Positions 8,210-16,306 of a DNA stretch of 41,567 nucleotides are shown here, piece after piece. The stretch lies in NCBI GenBank assembly GCA_947624435.1, contig CANQKE010000023.1:1-41567 (forward strand). Direction: 5' to 3'. Each line of letters starts with the position of its first letter. The first letter of the stretch is position 1. Position numbers and translations under genes: made by a program. Below the pieces are notes generated by a model, which searched no databases, was not told the DNA's origin, and saw nothing but the letters and a program-made list of their open reading frames with translations. Source of the DNA: an uncultured Ruminiclostridium sp. GTDB lineage: Bacteria > Bacillota > Clostridia > Oscillospirales > Ruminococcaceae.

Positions 8210-9963
8210 CTAACAAACAATTTTTAGATGTTTTCGGCGATATAAGCGATGAATTTATATACGAAGCGGCGCCAATCTGCGGCAAAAAGAATAACAATAA
8301 GCTGATGATAAGAATAGTGTCGATAGCGGCATGTCTTGCGTTAGTAGTAGGCGGCGCGTTCGCGATAAATTCGCTGCTGTCCGGCAGACCGGTCGTGTAT
8401 ACCGATACAAGCAGCGAGCATACGACCGATAGTGAAGAAAGCAGCACGTTACTAGTGACCGACTCCTCTTATCCCGCCGAGCTTGTGTACAGCAACGACT
8501 CATCCGGTACAAAACCCGAGGAAAACATAACCACTTTCAACAGCGTCACCGAGTATTTTCCGGTTTCGGATACGGCGGAATACGGGGCTGACGCGGTATT
8601 GCCGGACTATTTTCCCGTGATATATACAAGCAGATTTGAAACAAGAGAATACGTCGGTACGACAGTTCCTATAGATGCTTCTATCATTAAAGACGATTAT
8701 GGTGCATATATAAACGCCGAGGCAGACGGGATAGACCCGGATACCAAAGCCCCGGTAACGAAAAACGTCGACCTTTACCTTATAGACGGAATGTCGTCTA
8801 ATTTCGCGTTTGCAGCAAAATTTGAAGGAGATAATAACTATTATGCGTATATAAATATCAATAACGATTCTCACACCGTGAGTGACCTTTTCGAGGGAGT
8901 TGCTAATAGCTATACGGTTTTGGAAGATGTGGAAAAGGATGACGGCAGTACCGTTTCAAAATTTTCAATGTCGTCCGACGATGTTATGAATGTATGGAAC
9001 GCTCTTTTTAACAACTATGAATTGAGCAGCAGTGTGGAAAACAGATGTGAGAAGTACGGCTATCAGAATCAGGAAAAGGATTTTGACAGCACCACATACA
9101 CCATGAGCTTTTATATCAACGGCGTAAATCTGCCTTCAAAGGTCACATTCGGATTGAACGGTGATTTTGCTATAACGATAGGAACGGTCGTTTACGATTC
9201 TCATATTACCGATAGTACTGTTTACGAATGTGTTAAGCTCATTGATCCCGATACGGTTCCACCGGATCCTAACGACGACACCTTGGAATCCATCGAGCTT
9301 ACCGACGAGCAAAAGCAGGTCATCACCACTTTGTACGAAGATTATACAAAACCGGCGTATGTATTTTTTAACCGTAATTTTGAAATAAAAGACGTGCCGG
9401 AGATGTTCAAGGGTACGGAGTATGAATTTGAGCGGGTAACGCTTACAGAAGACGAGCTTCCCGAAGAGCTTATAAAAATATGCGACGAGGATCCGGAAAC
9501 GCACTCCTATCCCGGTTCTTTTATCAAATACACGGGCTCTGCCGTAAACACAAAAGAAAAGCTGCAAAATGAGATGTCGAAATACTTTACCGACAAATTT
9601 ATAAACAACGCTTTGGGTGTCGAAAACCCGGACGATCCGCATTTTTACAGCTGGGAGCAGGACGGCGCGGTATACAGACAATGTCCGGACACCGGCGGAG
9701 CATTGCCCTTAAGTGATAATTACGCTAAATTTTCTGTAAAGGAATATAACGAGACCGACGATAAGATAGATATAAAAATGTTATACAGCTTTACCGAGGG
9801 AGATAATAAGTACCAAAGCTATTATTATATCACGTTGGAAAAAGAAGCTGACGGCGGCTTTAAGCTGGATGATTTTTATTCAAAGCGTACAAGTATGGAC
9901 GGTGAAGAACATATAGATTTCCTGGTACACCACTTCTACAGTAAAGGAACATTGATATTCTGA
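8206..9963 (+). CDS. Probable anti-sigma factor/sensor with single membrane helix and large ectodomain
   Basis: A 585-residue protein translationally coupled to the sigma gene. The N-terminus carries the F-G-D-I-x-D-E-F-I-x-E-A pattern (VFGDISDEFIYEA, residues 7-19) that I associate with Clostridial membrane proteins encoded directly after ECF sigma genes. One membrane helix follows (about 37-55, IVSIAACLALVVGGAFAI), then a Ser/Thr-rich linker (TDTSSEHTTDSEESST) and about 480 residues outside. The ectodomain is acidic and beta-rich with no motif I can name; it may have two halves joined near residue 355 (DPNDDTLESIELTDEQ). The arrangement implies a small cytoplasmic sigma-binding domain and an external sensor. 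Function is inferred from position and N-terminal pattern, not from a recognised domain. Confidence 0.65.
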   Translation: MTNKQFLDVFGDISDEFIYEAAPICGKKNNNKLMIRIVSIAACLALVVGGAFAINSLLSGRPVVYTDTSSEHTTDSEESSTLLVTDSSYPAELVYSNDSSGTKPEENITTFNSVTEYFPVSDTAEYGADAVLPDYFPVIYTSRFETREYVGTTVPIDASIIKDDYGAYINAEADGIDPDTKAPVTKNVDLYLIDGMSSNFAFAAKFEGDNNYYAYININNDSHTVSDLFEGVANSYTVLEDVEKDDGSTVSKFSMSSDDVMNVWNALFNNYELSSSVENRCEKYGYQNQEKDFDSTTYTMSFYINGVNLPSKVTFGLNGDFAITIGTVVYDSHITDSTVYECVKLIDPDTVPPDPNDDTLESIELTDEQKQVITTLYEDYTKPAYVFFNRNFEIKDVPEMFKGTEYEFERVTLTEDELPEELIKICDEDPETHSYPGSFIKYTGSAVNTKEKLQNEMSKYFTDKFINNALGVENPDDPHFYSWEQDGAVYRQCPDTGGALPLSDNYAKFSVKEYNETDDKIDIKMLYSFTEGDNKYQSYYYITLEKEADGGFKLDDFYSKRTSMDGEEHIDFLVHHFYSKGTLIF

Positions 9964-9977
9964 TAAGCTTATTGCAT

Positions 9978-10237
9978 AAAAATAAAGGGAACGGAAAACC
10001 GTTCCCTTTCAGCTTGTCGAAAAACCTCCCTGCGGTCGGGTTTTTCGCCAAGCTGACCAAAAAATGAGCAAGTATGTGTCAACATACTTGCTCATTTTTG
10101 CCGCTCTGCGAGCGGCACTTATCGCTAATGAGGGTGAAAACCCTGATGGTTTTCCCCTCATACTCCTCTTTCCTTCCGGCTTTTGAACACTTTTTCTACA
10201 GCCTGAAAGGGAACGGAAAACCGTTCCCTTTATTTTT
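9978..10237. repeat. Palindromic multi-hairpin element with 48-bp terminal inverted repeats
   Basis: Both ends carry the same perfect hairpin: AAAGGGAACGG, loop AAAA, CCGTTCCCTTT (9984-10009 and 10206-10231). The inverted match extends outward (AAAAAT at 9978-9983 against ATTTTT at 10232-10237) and inward through CAG..TGT.GAAAAA (10010-10025 against 10205-10190, 12 of 16 matching). Inside are more stems: CAGCTTG..CGAAAAACC with GGTTTTTCG.CAAGCTG (10010-10056), a 17-18 bp perfect stem AAAAATGAGCAAGTATG with its complement (10060-10099), GCCGCTC/GAGCGGC (10100-10116), and ATGAGGGTGAAAACC with GGTTTTCCCCTCAT (10128-10161). No transposase fits. It reads as a MITE- or REP-like element, and also as an outward-facing terminator pair for the convergent genes on each side. 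Confidence 0.75.
10206..10237 (+). terminator. Terminator for the sigma/anti-sigma transcript
   Basis: The right-hand copy of the 11-bp hairpin is followed by ATTTTT, giving a proper terminator for + strand transcription. The mirror copy at 9978-10009 does the same for - strand transcription from the hydrogenase operon, so each mRNA would carry the whole element in its 3' end before stopping. Confidence 0.6.
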
Positions 10238-10243
10238 GTTTGG

Positions 10244-11995
10244 TTACTTGCTCAAGCTGCTGGGTTTGTAGCTGGTGTGGAGCACTTCATGAGCGATATG
10301 GCTGCCGGGTTCACCGAGGAAGTTTTCATATACTTCCTTGATGTCGGGGCTTTCATGAGATTTTCTCACCGCACGTGCGCTATCCAGCGAATAAAGCGCC
10401 TTTGCACGCTCGGCACGAATATCAACGAAGTTGCGAACCTCCGCGGGCTGAATAACTTGTCCGCCGCCGTTTACACAGCCGCCGGGACAAGCCATCACTT
10501 CGATGAACTGAACATCAACCTCACCGTTCTTTACCTGGGTGAGCAGCTTCTTAGCGTTTGCAAGACCGGAAACTACCGCAACCTTAACAGCGGTGCCGCC
10601 TACATTGTATTCGGCAAACTTGATGCCTTCTACGCCTCTTACCTCGTTAAATTCAACGGGGCTGTCGGGAGCTTCGCCGGTGAGCTTCCATACTGCGGTC
10701 CTAAGAGCGGCTTCCATAACGCCGCCGGTCGCACCGAATATTATTGCTGCGCCCGAACCTTCACTGAGCGGAGAATCAAACTTCTCGTCGGGAAGGTCGT
10801 TAAAGCGTAATCCGGCCTTGTTTATCATCTTAACAAGCTCTCTGGTGGTGATGGAAATATCAACATCGGGAACGCCTGCCGCGGACTGATCCTCACGGCC
10901 TATCTCAAATTTTTTTGCGGTGCAGGGCATTACCGATACCGAAACGATATTCTTCGGGTCGATATTGTTCTTCTTTGCCCAGTAAGTCTTGATTATAGCG
11001 CCCGCCATCTGCTGCGGAGATTTGCAGCTTGAGAGGTTAGGCAGGAATTCGGGGAAGTACGCTTCACAATAGCGTATCCAGCCGGGCGAGCAGGAGGTTA
11101 TCATCGGGAGAACGCCGCCGTTCTTTACTCTGTCGATAAACTCATTTGCCTCTTCCATGATGGTAAGGTCTGCGCCGAAATCGGTGTCAAATACAGCGTT
11201 GAAACCGAGTCTTCTGAGCGACGCGGCGAGCTTGCCCTCAACGTGTGTACCCATCGGATAACCGAAAGCCTCGCCGAGAGACGCTCTTACTGCGGGAGCG
11301 GTCTGTACAACTACCACCTTTTCGGGGTCTGCGAGCGCTTCCCATACCTTATCGGTGTCGTCCTTCTCGGAAAGCGCGCCGGTAGGACATGCGGTTATGC
11401 ACTGTCCGCAGGATACGCATGCGGTATTTGCAAGGTCCATTCCGAAAGCACAGCTTATCTCGGTCTTGAAACCACGCTCGTTAGCGCCGATAACGCCTAT
11501 GCCCTGATATTTTTCACAAGCAGCTACGCAGCGGCGGCAGTTGATGCACTTGTTGTCGTCACGGTACATGTGCTTGGAGCTGGTGTCGATGTCGAACTCG
11601 TTCTTTGCTCCCTCAAAATAAGAGGAATCGTCTACGCCGAGCTCTTTACAAAGAGCCTGTAATTCGCAGTTTCCGCTTCTTGCGCAGGCAAGGCAGTCCA
11701 TGTTGTGATTAGACAGCAAAAGCTGTAAGGTCATTTTTCTGCTTTCGAGAACTGCGGGGGAGTGAGTAAGAATATTCTTGCCCTCGTCAAACTTGGATAA
11801 CGGATATACGCAAGCGGCGGTAAGGCTGCGCGCGCCGCTCATCTCAACTACACAGATACGGCAGGCGCCGATAGCATTGATATCCTTGAGCCAACAAAGG
11901 GTAGGGATACGGATACCGTTCTGGCGGCAAGCCTCAAGTATCGTCGTTCCTTCTTCGACAGAATATTCTATGCCGTTAATTTTAATATTAACCAT
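10244..11995 (-). CDS. hydA: [FeFe] hydrogenase catalytic subunit of an electron-bifurcating HydABC complex
   Basis: A 583-residue catalytic subunit that makes H2 from NADH and reduced ferredoxin in the cytoplasm. In order: [2Fe-2S] domain with Cys34, Cys45, Cys48, Cys62; the His/Cys3 [4Fe-4S] motif (about 97-116, HNMDCLACARSGNC); two [4Fe-4S] motifs (CINCRRCVAAC 150-160; CVSCGQCITACP 193-204); then the H-cluster domain with L1 TSCSPGW (300-306), L2 MPCTAKKFE (Cys358) and L3 MACPGGCVNGGGQ (Cys503, Cys507), and a small-subunit-like tail. Odd: the second cysteine of the textbook L1 TSCCPGW is serine here (Ser303). I use ATG 11995 because GTG 12016 overlaps the ribosome binding site GAAAGGA. It is last in hydC-hydB-hydA, 30 bases after hydB. 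Confidence 0.93.
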   Translation of the reverse strand: MVNIKINGIEYSVEEGTTILEACRQNGIRIPTLCWLKDINAIGACRICVVEMSGARSLTAACVYPLSKFDEGKNILTHSPAVLESRKMTLQLLLSNHNMDCLACARSGNCELQALCKELGVDDSSYFEGAKNEFDIDTSSKHMYRDDNKCINCRRCVAACEKYQGIGVIGANERGFKTEISCAFGMDLANTACVSCGQCITACPTGALSEKDDTDKVWEALADPEKVVVVQTAPAVRASLGEAFGYPMGTHVEGKLAASLRRLGFNAVFDTDFGADLTIMEEANEFIDRVKNGGVLPMITSCSPGWIRYCEAYFPEFLPNLSSCKSPQQMAGAIIKTYWAKKNNIDPKNIVSVSVMPCTAKKFEIGREDQSAAGVPDVDISITTRELVKMINKAGLRFNDLPDEKFDSPLSEGSGAAIIFGATGGVMEAALRTAVWKLTGEAPDSPVEFNEVRGVEGIKFAEYNVGGTAVKVAVVSGLANAKKLLTQVKNGEVDVQFIEVMACPGGCVNGGGQVIQPAEVRNFVDIRAERAKALYSLDSARAVRKSHESPDIKEVYENFLGEPGSHIAHEVLHTSYKPSSLSK

Positions 11996-12025
11996 AGTAT
12001 GATCTATTCCTTTCACTGATACGTT

Positions 12026-13906
12026 TTATTCCTTTACGATAGCGCCAAACTTACATGTCGCCATGCAAGCGCCGCACTTGATGCACTTGGTGGTGTCAAT
12101 GCTGTGAGGCTCTTTAACAGTGCCGGAAATAGCGCCGACAGGACATTTTCTTGCGCAGGCGGTGCAGCCCTTGCACTTATCCGCAACGATCTTGTAAGTA
12201 AGCAGATCCTGGCAAACGCCTGCGGGACATTTCTTGTCAACAACGTGAGCAAGATACTCGTCCTTGAAGTAGCGCAGAGTAGAAAGCACCGGGTTGGGCG
12301 CCGTCTGTCCCAGACCGCACAGAGAGTTGTTCTTTATGTAGTAGCAAAGCTTTTCCATCTTATCAAGGTCTTCAAGCGTTGCATTTCCGGAGGTTATCTT
12401 CTCCAGCATCTCATAAAGTCTCTTAGTACCTATACGGCAGGGAGTACATTTTCCGCAGGATTCATCAACGGTAAATTCAAGGAAGAACTTTGCGATATCC
12501 ACCATACAGTTGTTCTCGTCCATAACTATAAGTCCGCCCGAACCCATCATTGAGCCGATGGAGATAAGGTTGTCATAGTCTATCGGGATATCGAGATGCT
12601 CTGCGGGTATGCAGCCGCCGGAAGGTCCGCCGGTCTGAGCCGCCTTAAATTCTTTTCCGTTAGGAATACCGCCGCCTATTTCGTAAATAACTTCACGCAG
12701 TGTAGTACCCATCGGTATCTCTACCAGACCGGTATTGTGGATCTTTCCGCCGAGAGCGAATACCTTGGTGCCCTTGGATTTTTCGGTACCCATCGACGCG
12801 AACCAGTTCGCACCGTTGAGTATTATCTGAGGAACGTTTGCATAAGTTTCAACGTTGTTCAGAATAGTAGGCTTCTGGAAAAGACCGCTTTCGGCAGGGA
12901 AAGGAGGACGGGGTCTCGGCTCGCCTCTGTTGCCCTCGATAGAGGTCATCAGCGCGGTTTCCTCGCCGCATACGAACGCGCCCGCGCCAAGACGAAGGTC
13001 AAGGTTGAATTTGAAGCCGGTCCCTAAAATGTTGTCGCCGAGCAGTCCGTATTCTCTTGCCTGTCCTATCGCGATACGCAGACGTTCAACGGCTATAGGA
13101 TACTCCGCACGAACGTAAATATAACCCTGAGTTGCGCCGATAGCGTATCCGGCGATAGCCATAGCCTCGATAACTACATGAGGGTCGCCCTCAAGCACCG
13201 AACGGTCCATGAATGCGCCGGGGTCGCCTTCGTCGGCGTTGCAGCATACATATTTCTGATCGGCGTCCTTGACAAGATTTCTTGCAAGCTGCCATTTTTT
13301 GCCGGTGGGGAATCCGCCGCCGCCGCGTCCTCTCAGTCCGGAATCCAGTATAGTCTGGATAACGTCCTCGGGAGTCATCTGAGTGAGCACCTTAGCCAGC
13401 GCCTGATAACCGTCGAGAGCGATATACTCTTCTATGTTCTCGGGGCTGATAACGCCGCAGTTTCTGAGTGCGACACGGTGCTGCTTTTTATAGAAATTGG
13501 TTTCGTTCAGAGATTTTATACCGCTGTCGGTAACGGTCTCGGAGTAAAGAAGTCTTTCAACTACATTTCCCTTTACCAGATGCTCGGAAACTATCTCGGG
13601 TATGTTTTCTTCCTTTACCATCGAGTAGAAAGAACCTTCGGGATATACTATCATTATAGGACCGAGCGCGCACAGACCGAAGCAGCCGGTCTTTATGACC
13701 TTTACCTCGTTCTCAATGCCGTTTTTCTTTAATTCTTCATTCAGCTTATTAATAATGCCCATACTGCCGGAGGAAGTACATCCGGTACCTCCGCACACAA
13801 GAACGTGCTTGCGGTATGTACCCTCGCCGGTTTCGGATCCCTTGCGGAGCATCATCTGACTATGCAATTTTGCTTTGATTGCGTCAAGCTCTGCTACAGT
13901 CATCAT
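12026..13906 (-). CDS. hydB: NuoF-like flavoprotein subunit of bifurcating hydrogenase
   Basis: A 626-residue NADH-binding FMN subunit (HydB/HndC type), the site of electron bifurcation between NADH and ferredoxin in this complex. An N-terminal thioredoxin-like [2Fe-2S] domain has Cys38, Cys43, Cys75 and Cys79. The NuoF core follows, with the glycine-rich NADH/FMN motif GLRGRGGGGFPTGKKW (near 190-205) and NADEGDPGAFMDR; an SLBB segment; the [4Fe-4S] motif CGKCTPCRIG (near 480); and a C-terminal two-cluster ferredoxin domain (CKGCTACARKCPVGAI and CIKCGACMATCKFGAI). ATG 13906 follows AAAGGA; a second ATG three bases later is equally possible. It lies between hydC (67 bases upstream) and hydA. 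Confidence 0.94.
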   Translation of the reverse strand: MMTVAELDAIKAKLHSQMMLRKGSETGEGTYRKHVLVCGGTGCTSSGSMGIINKLNEELKKNGIENEVKVIKTGCFGLCALGPIMIVYPEGSFYSMVKEENIPEIVSEHLVKGNVVERLLYSETVTDSGIKSLNETNFYKKQHRVALRNCGVISPENIEEYIALDGYQALAKVLTQMTPEDVIQTILDSGLRGRGGGGFPTGKKWQLARNLVKDADQKYVCCNADEGDPGAFMDRSVLEGDPHVVIEAMAIAGYAIGATQGYIYVRAEYPIAVERLRIAIGQAREYGLLGDNILGTGFKFNLDLRLGAGAFVCGEETALMTSIEGNRGEPRPRPPFPAESGLFQKPTILNNVETYANVPQIILNGANWFASMGTEKSKGTKVFALGGKIHNTGLVEIPMGTTLREVIYEIGGGIPNGKEFKAAQTGGPSGGCIPAEHLDIPIDYDNLISIGSMMGSGGLIVMDENNCMVDIAKFFLEFTVDESCGKCTPCRIGTKRLYEMLEKITSGNATLEDLDKMEKLCYYIKNNSLCGLGQTAPNPVLSTLRYFKDEYLAHVVDKKCPAGVCQDLLTYKIVADKCKGCTACARKCPVGAISGTVKEPHSIDTTKCIKCGACMATCKFGAIVKE

Positions 13907-13973
13907 AAATCAAATTCCTTTCAAATTGTATTTTTGATAAATTCGGTTTACCTTGAAAATGTCAAACCGTCCG

Positions 13974-14471
13974 TCAGTCGTTGTACTTTGCGAGTATATC
14001 GCCGACTTCGTCAACGGTGAGTCTGCCGTAAACGTCGTCGTTTATCGTCATAACGGGAGCAAGTCCGCATGCGCCGATACATCTGCACGCCTCAAGCGAG
14101 AATTTACCGTCCGGCGTAAGCTCGCCGCCTTTAATGTTGAGCAGTTCCTGGAGCTTGTTGTAAACATCTCCGGAGCCCTTGACGTAGCAAGCGGTACCGA
14201 GACAGACGGAAATTTTGTATTTGCCCTTGGGATTCAGTGAGAACTGAGCGTAGAAAGTTACTACACCGTAAACCTTTTCCAGGGAAATGCCCATTTCCTC
14301 CGCGATTATCGTTTGCACTTCAATAGGCAGATAACCGTAAATTTCCTGTGCCTGCTGCAAAATAGGCATCAGGGCACCCTTGTGTCCTTTTTCCTTGTTG
14401 ATAACTTCCATGAGCTTCTGCTCCTGCTCAGGCGTCTGGGAAAAAGCGACAACGCTTTTCTTAAAAGCCAT
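13974..14471 (-). CDS. hydC: NuoE-like [2Fe-2S] subunit of bifurcating hydrogenase
   Basis: A 165-residue thioredoxin-fold ferredoxin (NuoE/HndA/HydC) that relays electrons to the flavoprotein subunit. The four cluster cysteines are Cys90 and Cys95 (CLGTACYVKG) and Cys131 and Cys135 (CRCIGACGLAP); the N-terminal helical bundle carries the family pattern ALMPILQQAQEIYGYLP. ATG 14471 follows a strong AAGGAGG. It is the first gene of the hydC-hydB-hydA operon, which lacks a separate HndB-like small subunit, so this is the three-subunit type. A long structured leader precedes it, implying post-initiation control of the whole operon. Confidence 0.93.
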   Translation of the reverse strand: MAFKKSVVAFSQTPEQEQKLMEVINKEKGHKGALMPILQQAQEIYGYLPIEVQTIIAEEMGISLEKVYGVVTFYAQFSLNPKGKYKISVCLGTACYVKGSGDVYNKLQELLNIKGGELTPDGKFSLEACRCIGACGLAPVMTINDDVYGRLTVDEVGDILAKYND

Positions 14472-14513
14472 TGTTCAGCCTCCTTAAAAATAACCTCTAC
14501 AGGTATAGATATA

Positions 14514-14676
14514 CAATCACAGCAGAAAATATCCGCCGATTATAGTCGGCAAACCTCGTATTATGAGGCCCGACCGCAATAATACGGCGGGTTTTCTCGG
14601 TGAACCCGTGGGGTTGCCTAATGGTCGGGACAGGGTATTTTCGGAAGAAACCGACATATTACTCTGCCGCTGATTG
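14514..14676 (-). ncRNA. Structured 5' leader RNA of the hydrogenase operon, family not recognised
   Basis: Read on the - strand, the leader starts right after a TATAAT and is closed by a long-range stem: CAATCA (14676-14671) with TGATTG (14519-14514) and GCAGA with TCTGC. Inside lie at least five helices: CGG/CCG around TTTCTT; CCCGACC with GGTCGGG enclosing CGGGTT/AACCCG; CCTC/GAGG (14570-14556 region); and GCCGA/TCGGC (about 14551-14536). The loop AUAAUACG (+ strand 14557-14564) is perfectly complementary to CGUAUUAU (14579-14586), allowing either a pseudoknot or an 8-bp rival hairpin. Another small stem (ACCT/AGGT) and an AUUUUU tract sit just before the hydC ribosome binding site. This is riboswitch-like; it does not match TPP, FMN, SAM-I, cobalamin, lysine, glycine, ZTP or fluoride signatures as I know them. 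Confidence 0.6.
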
Positions 14677-14678
14677 AT

Positions 14679-14684
14679 ATTATA
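14679..14684 (-). promoter_or_regulatory. hydC: -10 element of the hydrogenase operon promoter
   Basis: The - strand reads TATAAT at 14684-14679. No convincing -35 hexamer is found 16-18 bases upstream in the T-rich sequence. Transcription would start near 14671-14674, at the first bases of the closing stem of the leader RNA. Confidence 0.55.
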
Positions 14685-14923
14685 ATTTTAACATAAACCA
14701 AGAAAAAAATCTATACCTAATCATCAGTTTGTTAAAAAAAACACGAAAATCAAGTATAGAAAATTTGCTCGAATTTTTATGCAATTTGACTAAAAATAAT
14801 TTTTGGATATTGTCTGCCCTAATTTTATCGGCTTTTTAAGAAAATTTTTTCCGTCGTAAAAATCGAACCGCCGCCGATAAAACGCGCCGATTTGCCGTAC
14901 CGCCGAAAAAATCACGTTTTAAT
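14685..14923. other. AT-rich divergent intergenic spacer
   Basis: The 521-bp gap between hydC (-) and the amylase gene (+) holds the leader RNA on one side and the amylase promoter on the other. The central stretch is AT-rich with T and A runs and no open frame, repeat or stem that I can defend. It may carry upstream elements for both promoters. Confidence 0.5.
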
Positions 14924-14952
14924 TTGACAAAATCGCCGTAAAGAGTTATAAT
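14924..14952 (+). promoter_or_regulatory. Consensus promoter for the amylase operon
   Basis: TTGACA (14924-14929), exactly 17 bases, TATAAT (14947-14952); a perfect housekeeping promoter 40 bases before the GH13 start. Confidence 0.9.
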
Positions 14953-14992
14953 AAAATGTAAATTTGTATAGAACAAAAAGGGGAACATATCT

Positions 14993-16306
14993 ATGTGGTT
15001 TGAAAATGCGTGTGTATATCACATTTATCCGTTAGGGTACTGCGGCTGCGAAAAGCAAAACGAGTATAAAGAGCCTGAAAACAGGCTTACCGTTATCGAA
15101 AACAATATCGGGCATATCAAGTCTATGGGCTTTAATACTATATATTTCGGACCGGTATTCCAGTCGGTGGCGCACGGTTACGATACCGTGGATTATACGA
15201 CGATAGACAACAGGCTGGGCACAAACGAGGATTTTGCCCGCCTTTGCCGCAAGCTCCATGAAAACGGTATAAAGGTAGTGCTGGACGGCGTATTCAATCA
15301 CGTCGGACGCGATTTTGAAAAATTCAAGGAGCTCAGGAACGGAAATTGGGACTACCGCGATTGGTTCCATGTACACGACGGAAATTCCTGCTACAACGAC
15401 GGCTTTTATTACGAGGGGTGGGAAGGTCATTACGAGCTGGTAAAGCTGAACCTTTATAATCCCGCCGTAAAGGAATACATAAAACAGTGCATTACCGGCT
15501 GGGTAAAGGAATTTGACATCGACGGACTGCGGCTTGATGTTGCGTACTGTCTGGACCTTAATTTCCTTAAAGAGCTGCGCGGTCACTGCAAATGGCTGAA
15601 AGAAGATTTCTGGCTGATGGGCGAAACGCTCCACGGCGATTACAATAAATGGATGAACAACGAAATGCTGGACAGCGTTACCAATTACGAGTGTTATAAG
15701 GGACTGTTCTCAAGCTTTAACGATATGAACATGTTTGAGATAGCTCATTCGCTGAACCGTCAGTTCGGCGCGGAAAACTGGTGCCTTTACACCGGAAAGC
15801 TGCTGTACTCGTTCGTGGATAACCACGACGTTTCAAGAATAGCCACCATGCTTAAAAATAAAGCTCATATCCCGCTGATATACCCGCTGCTGTTCACCAT
15901 GCCGGGAATACCGGGAGTTTATTACGGCAGCGAATACGGCATAGAGGGGGATAAGCACCACGGCGATGACGCTCTGCGCGCGGCGTGGGACGAACAGTCG
16001 TTCAAAAACAACGGGCTGTGCGATCTTACAGCTCTTATAAAAAAGCTGTGCGGCCTTAGGAGCAGCAGCAAGGCGTTAGCCCACGGCAGCTTCAAAAATC
16101 TTCAGCTTACCAACCGGCAGTATTCTTTCCGCCGCGACGCCGACGGAGAAACGGTCGTGCTGCTGCTTAATATCGACGAAAATCCGTTCGATATGAATAT
16201 AGGAATGGCAGGGGAATTTACCGATATCCTTACCGGAGAAAGGGCAGACCTGTCCGCGCCTGTTCATATGGACGGCTATAGTGTGAAAATCGCTGTAAGC
16301 AAATGA
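14993..16306 (+). CDS. Intracellular GH13 alpha-amylase family glycosidase
   Basis: A 437-residue glycoside hydrolase of the alpha-amylase clan with no signal peptide, so probably acting on maltodextrins or glycogen-derived oligosaccharides in the cytoplasm. The GH13 conserved regions are present: DGVFNHVG (98-105), GLRLDVAYC with nucleophile Asp182, MGETLHGDY with acid/base Glu211, and FVDNHDVSRI with Asp279. The barrel starts directly at residue 1 and a short beta domain closes the C-terminus. It resembles cyclomaltodextrinase/neopullulanase-type enzymes but lacks their N-terminal domain. Start ATG 14993 follows AAAAGGGGAA. It overlaps the next gene by 4 bases (ATGA), so the HAD enzyme is coupled to it. 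Substrate specificity is not determined. Confidence 0.9.
   Translation: MWFENACVYHIYPLGYCGCEKQNEYKEPENRLTVIENNIGHIKSMGFNTIYFGPVFQSVAHGYDTVDYTTIDNRLGTNEDFARLCRKLHENGIKVVLDGVFNHVGRDFEKFKELRNGNWDYRDWFHVHDGNSCYNDGFYYEGWEGHYELVKLNLYNPAVKEYIKQCITGWVKEFDIDGLRLDVAYCLDLNFLKELRGHCKWLKEDFWLMGETLHGDYNKWMNNEMLDSVTNYECYKGLFSSFNDMNMFEIAHSLNRQFGAENWCLYTGKLLYSFVDNHDVSRIATMLKNKAHIPLIYPLLFTMPGIPGVYYGSEYGIEGDKHHGDDALRAAWDEQSFKNNGLCDLTALIKKLCGLRSSSKALAHGSFKNLQLTNRQYSFRRDADGETVVLLLNIDENPFDMNIGMAGEFTDILTGERADLSAPVHMDGYSVKIAVSK

Noticed and set aside
9860-10271. Two 65-66 residue frames over the palindromic element, one on each strand
   Set aside because: They are composed mainly of the inverted repeats (sharing KGNGKPFPLFL-like peptides because of the palindrome) and overlap genes at both ends without ribosome binding sites.
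14514-14676. Assignment of the hydrogenase leader to a named riboswitch (TPP, FMN, SAM-I, cobalamin, lysine, glycine, ZTP, T-box)
   Set aside because: The conserved core strings of these classes are absent as far as I can read them, so it is left unclassified.
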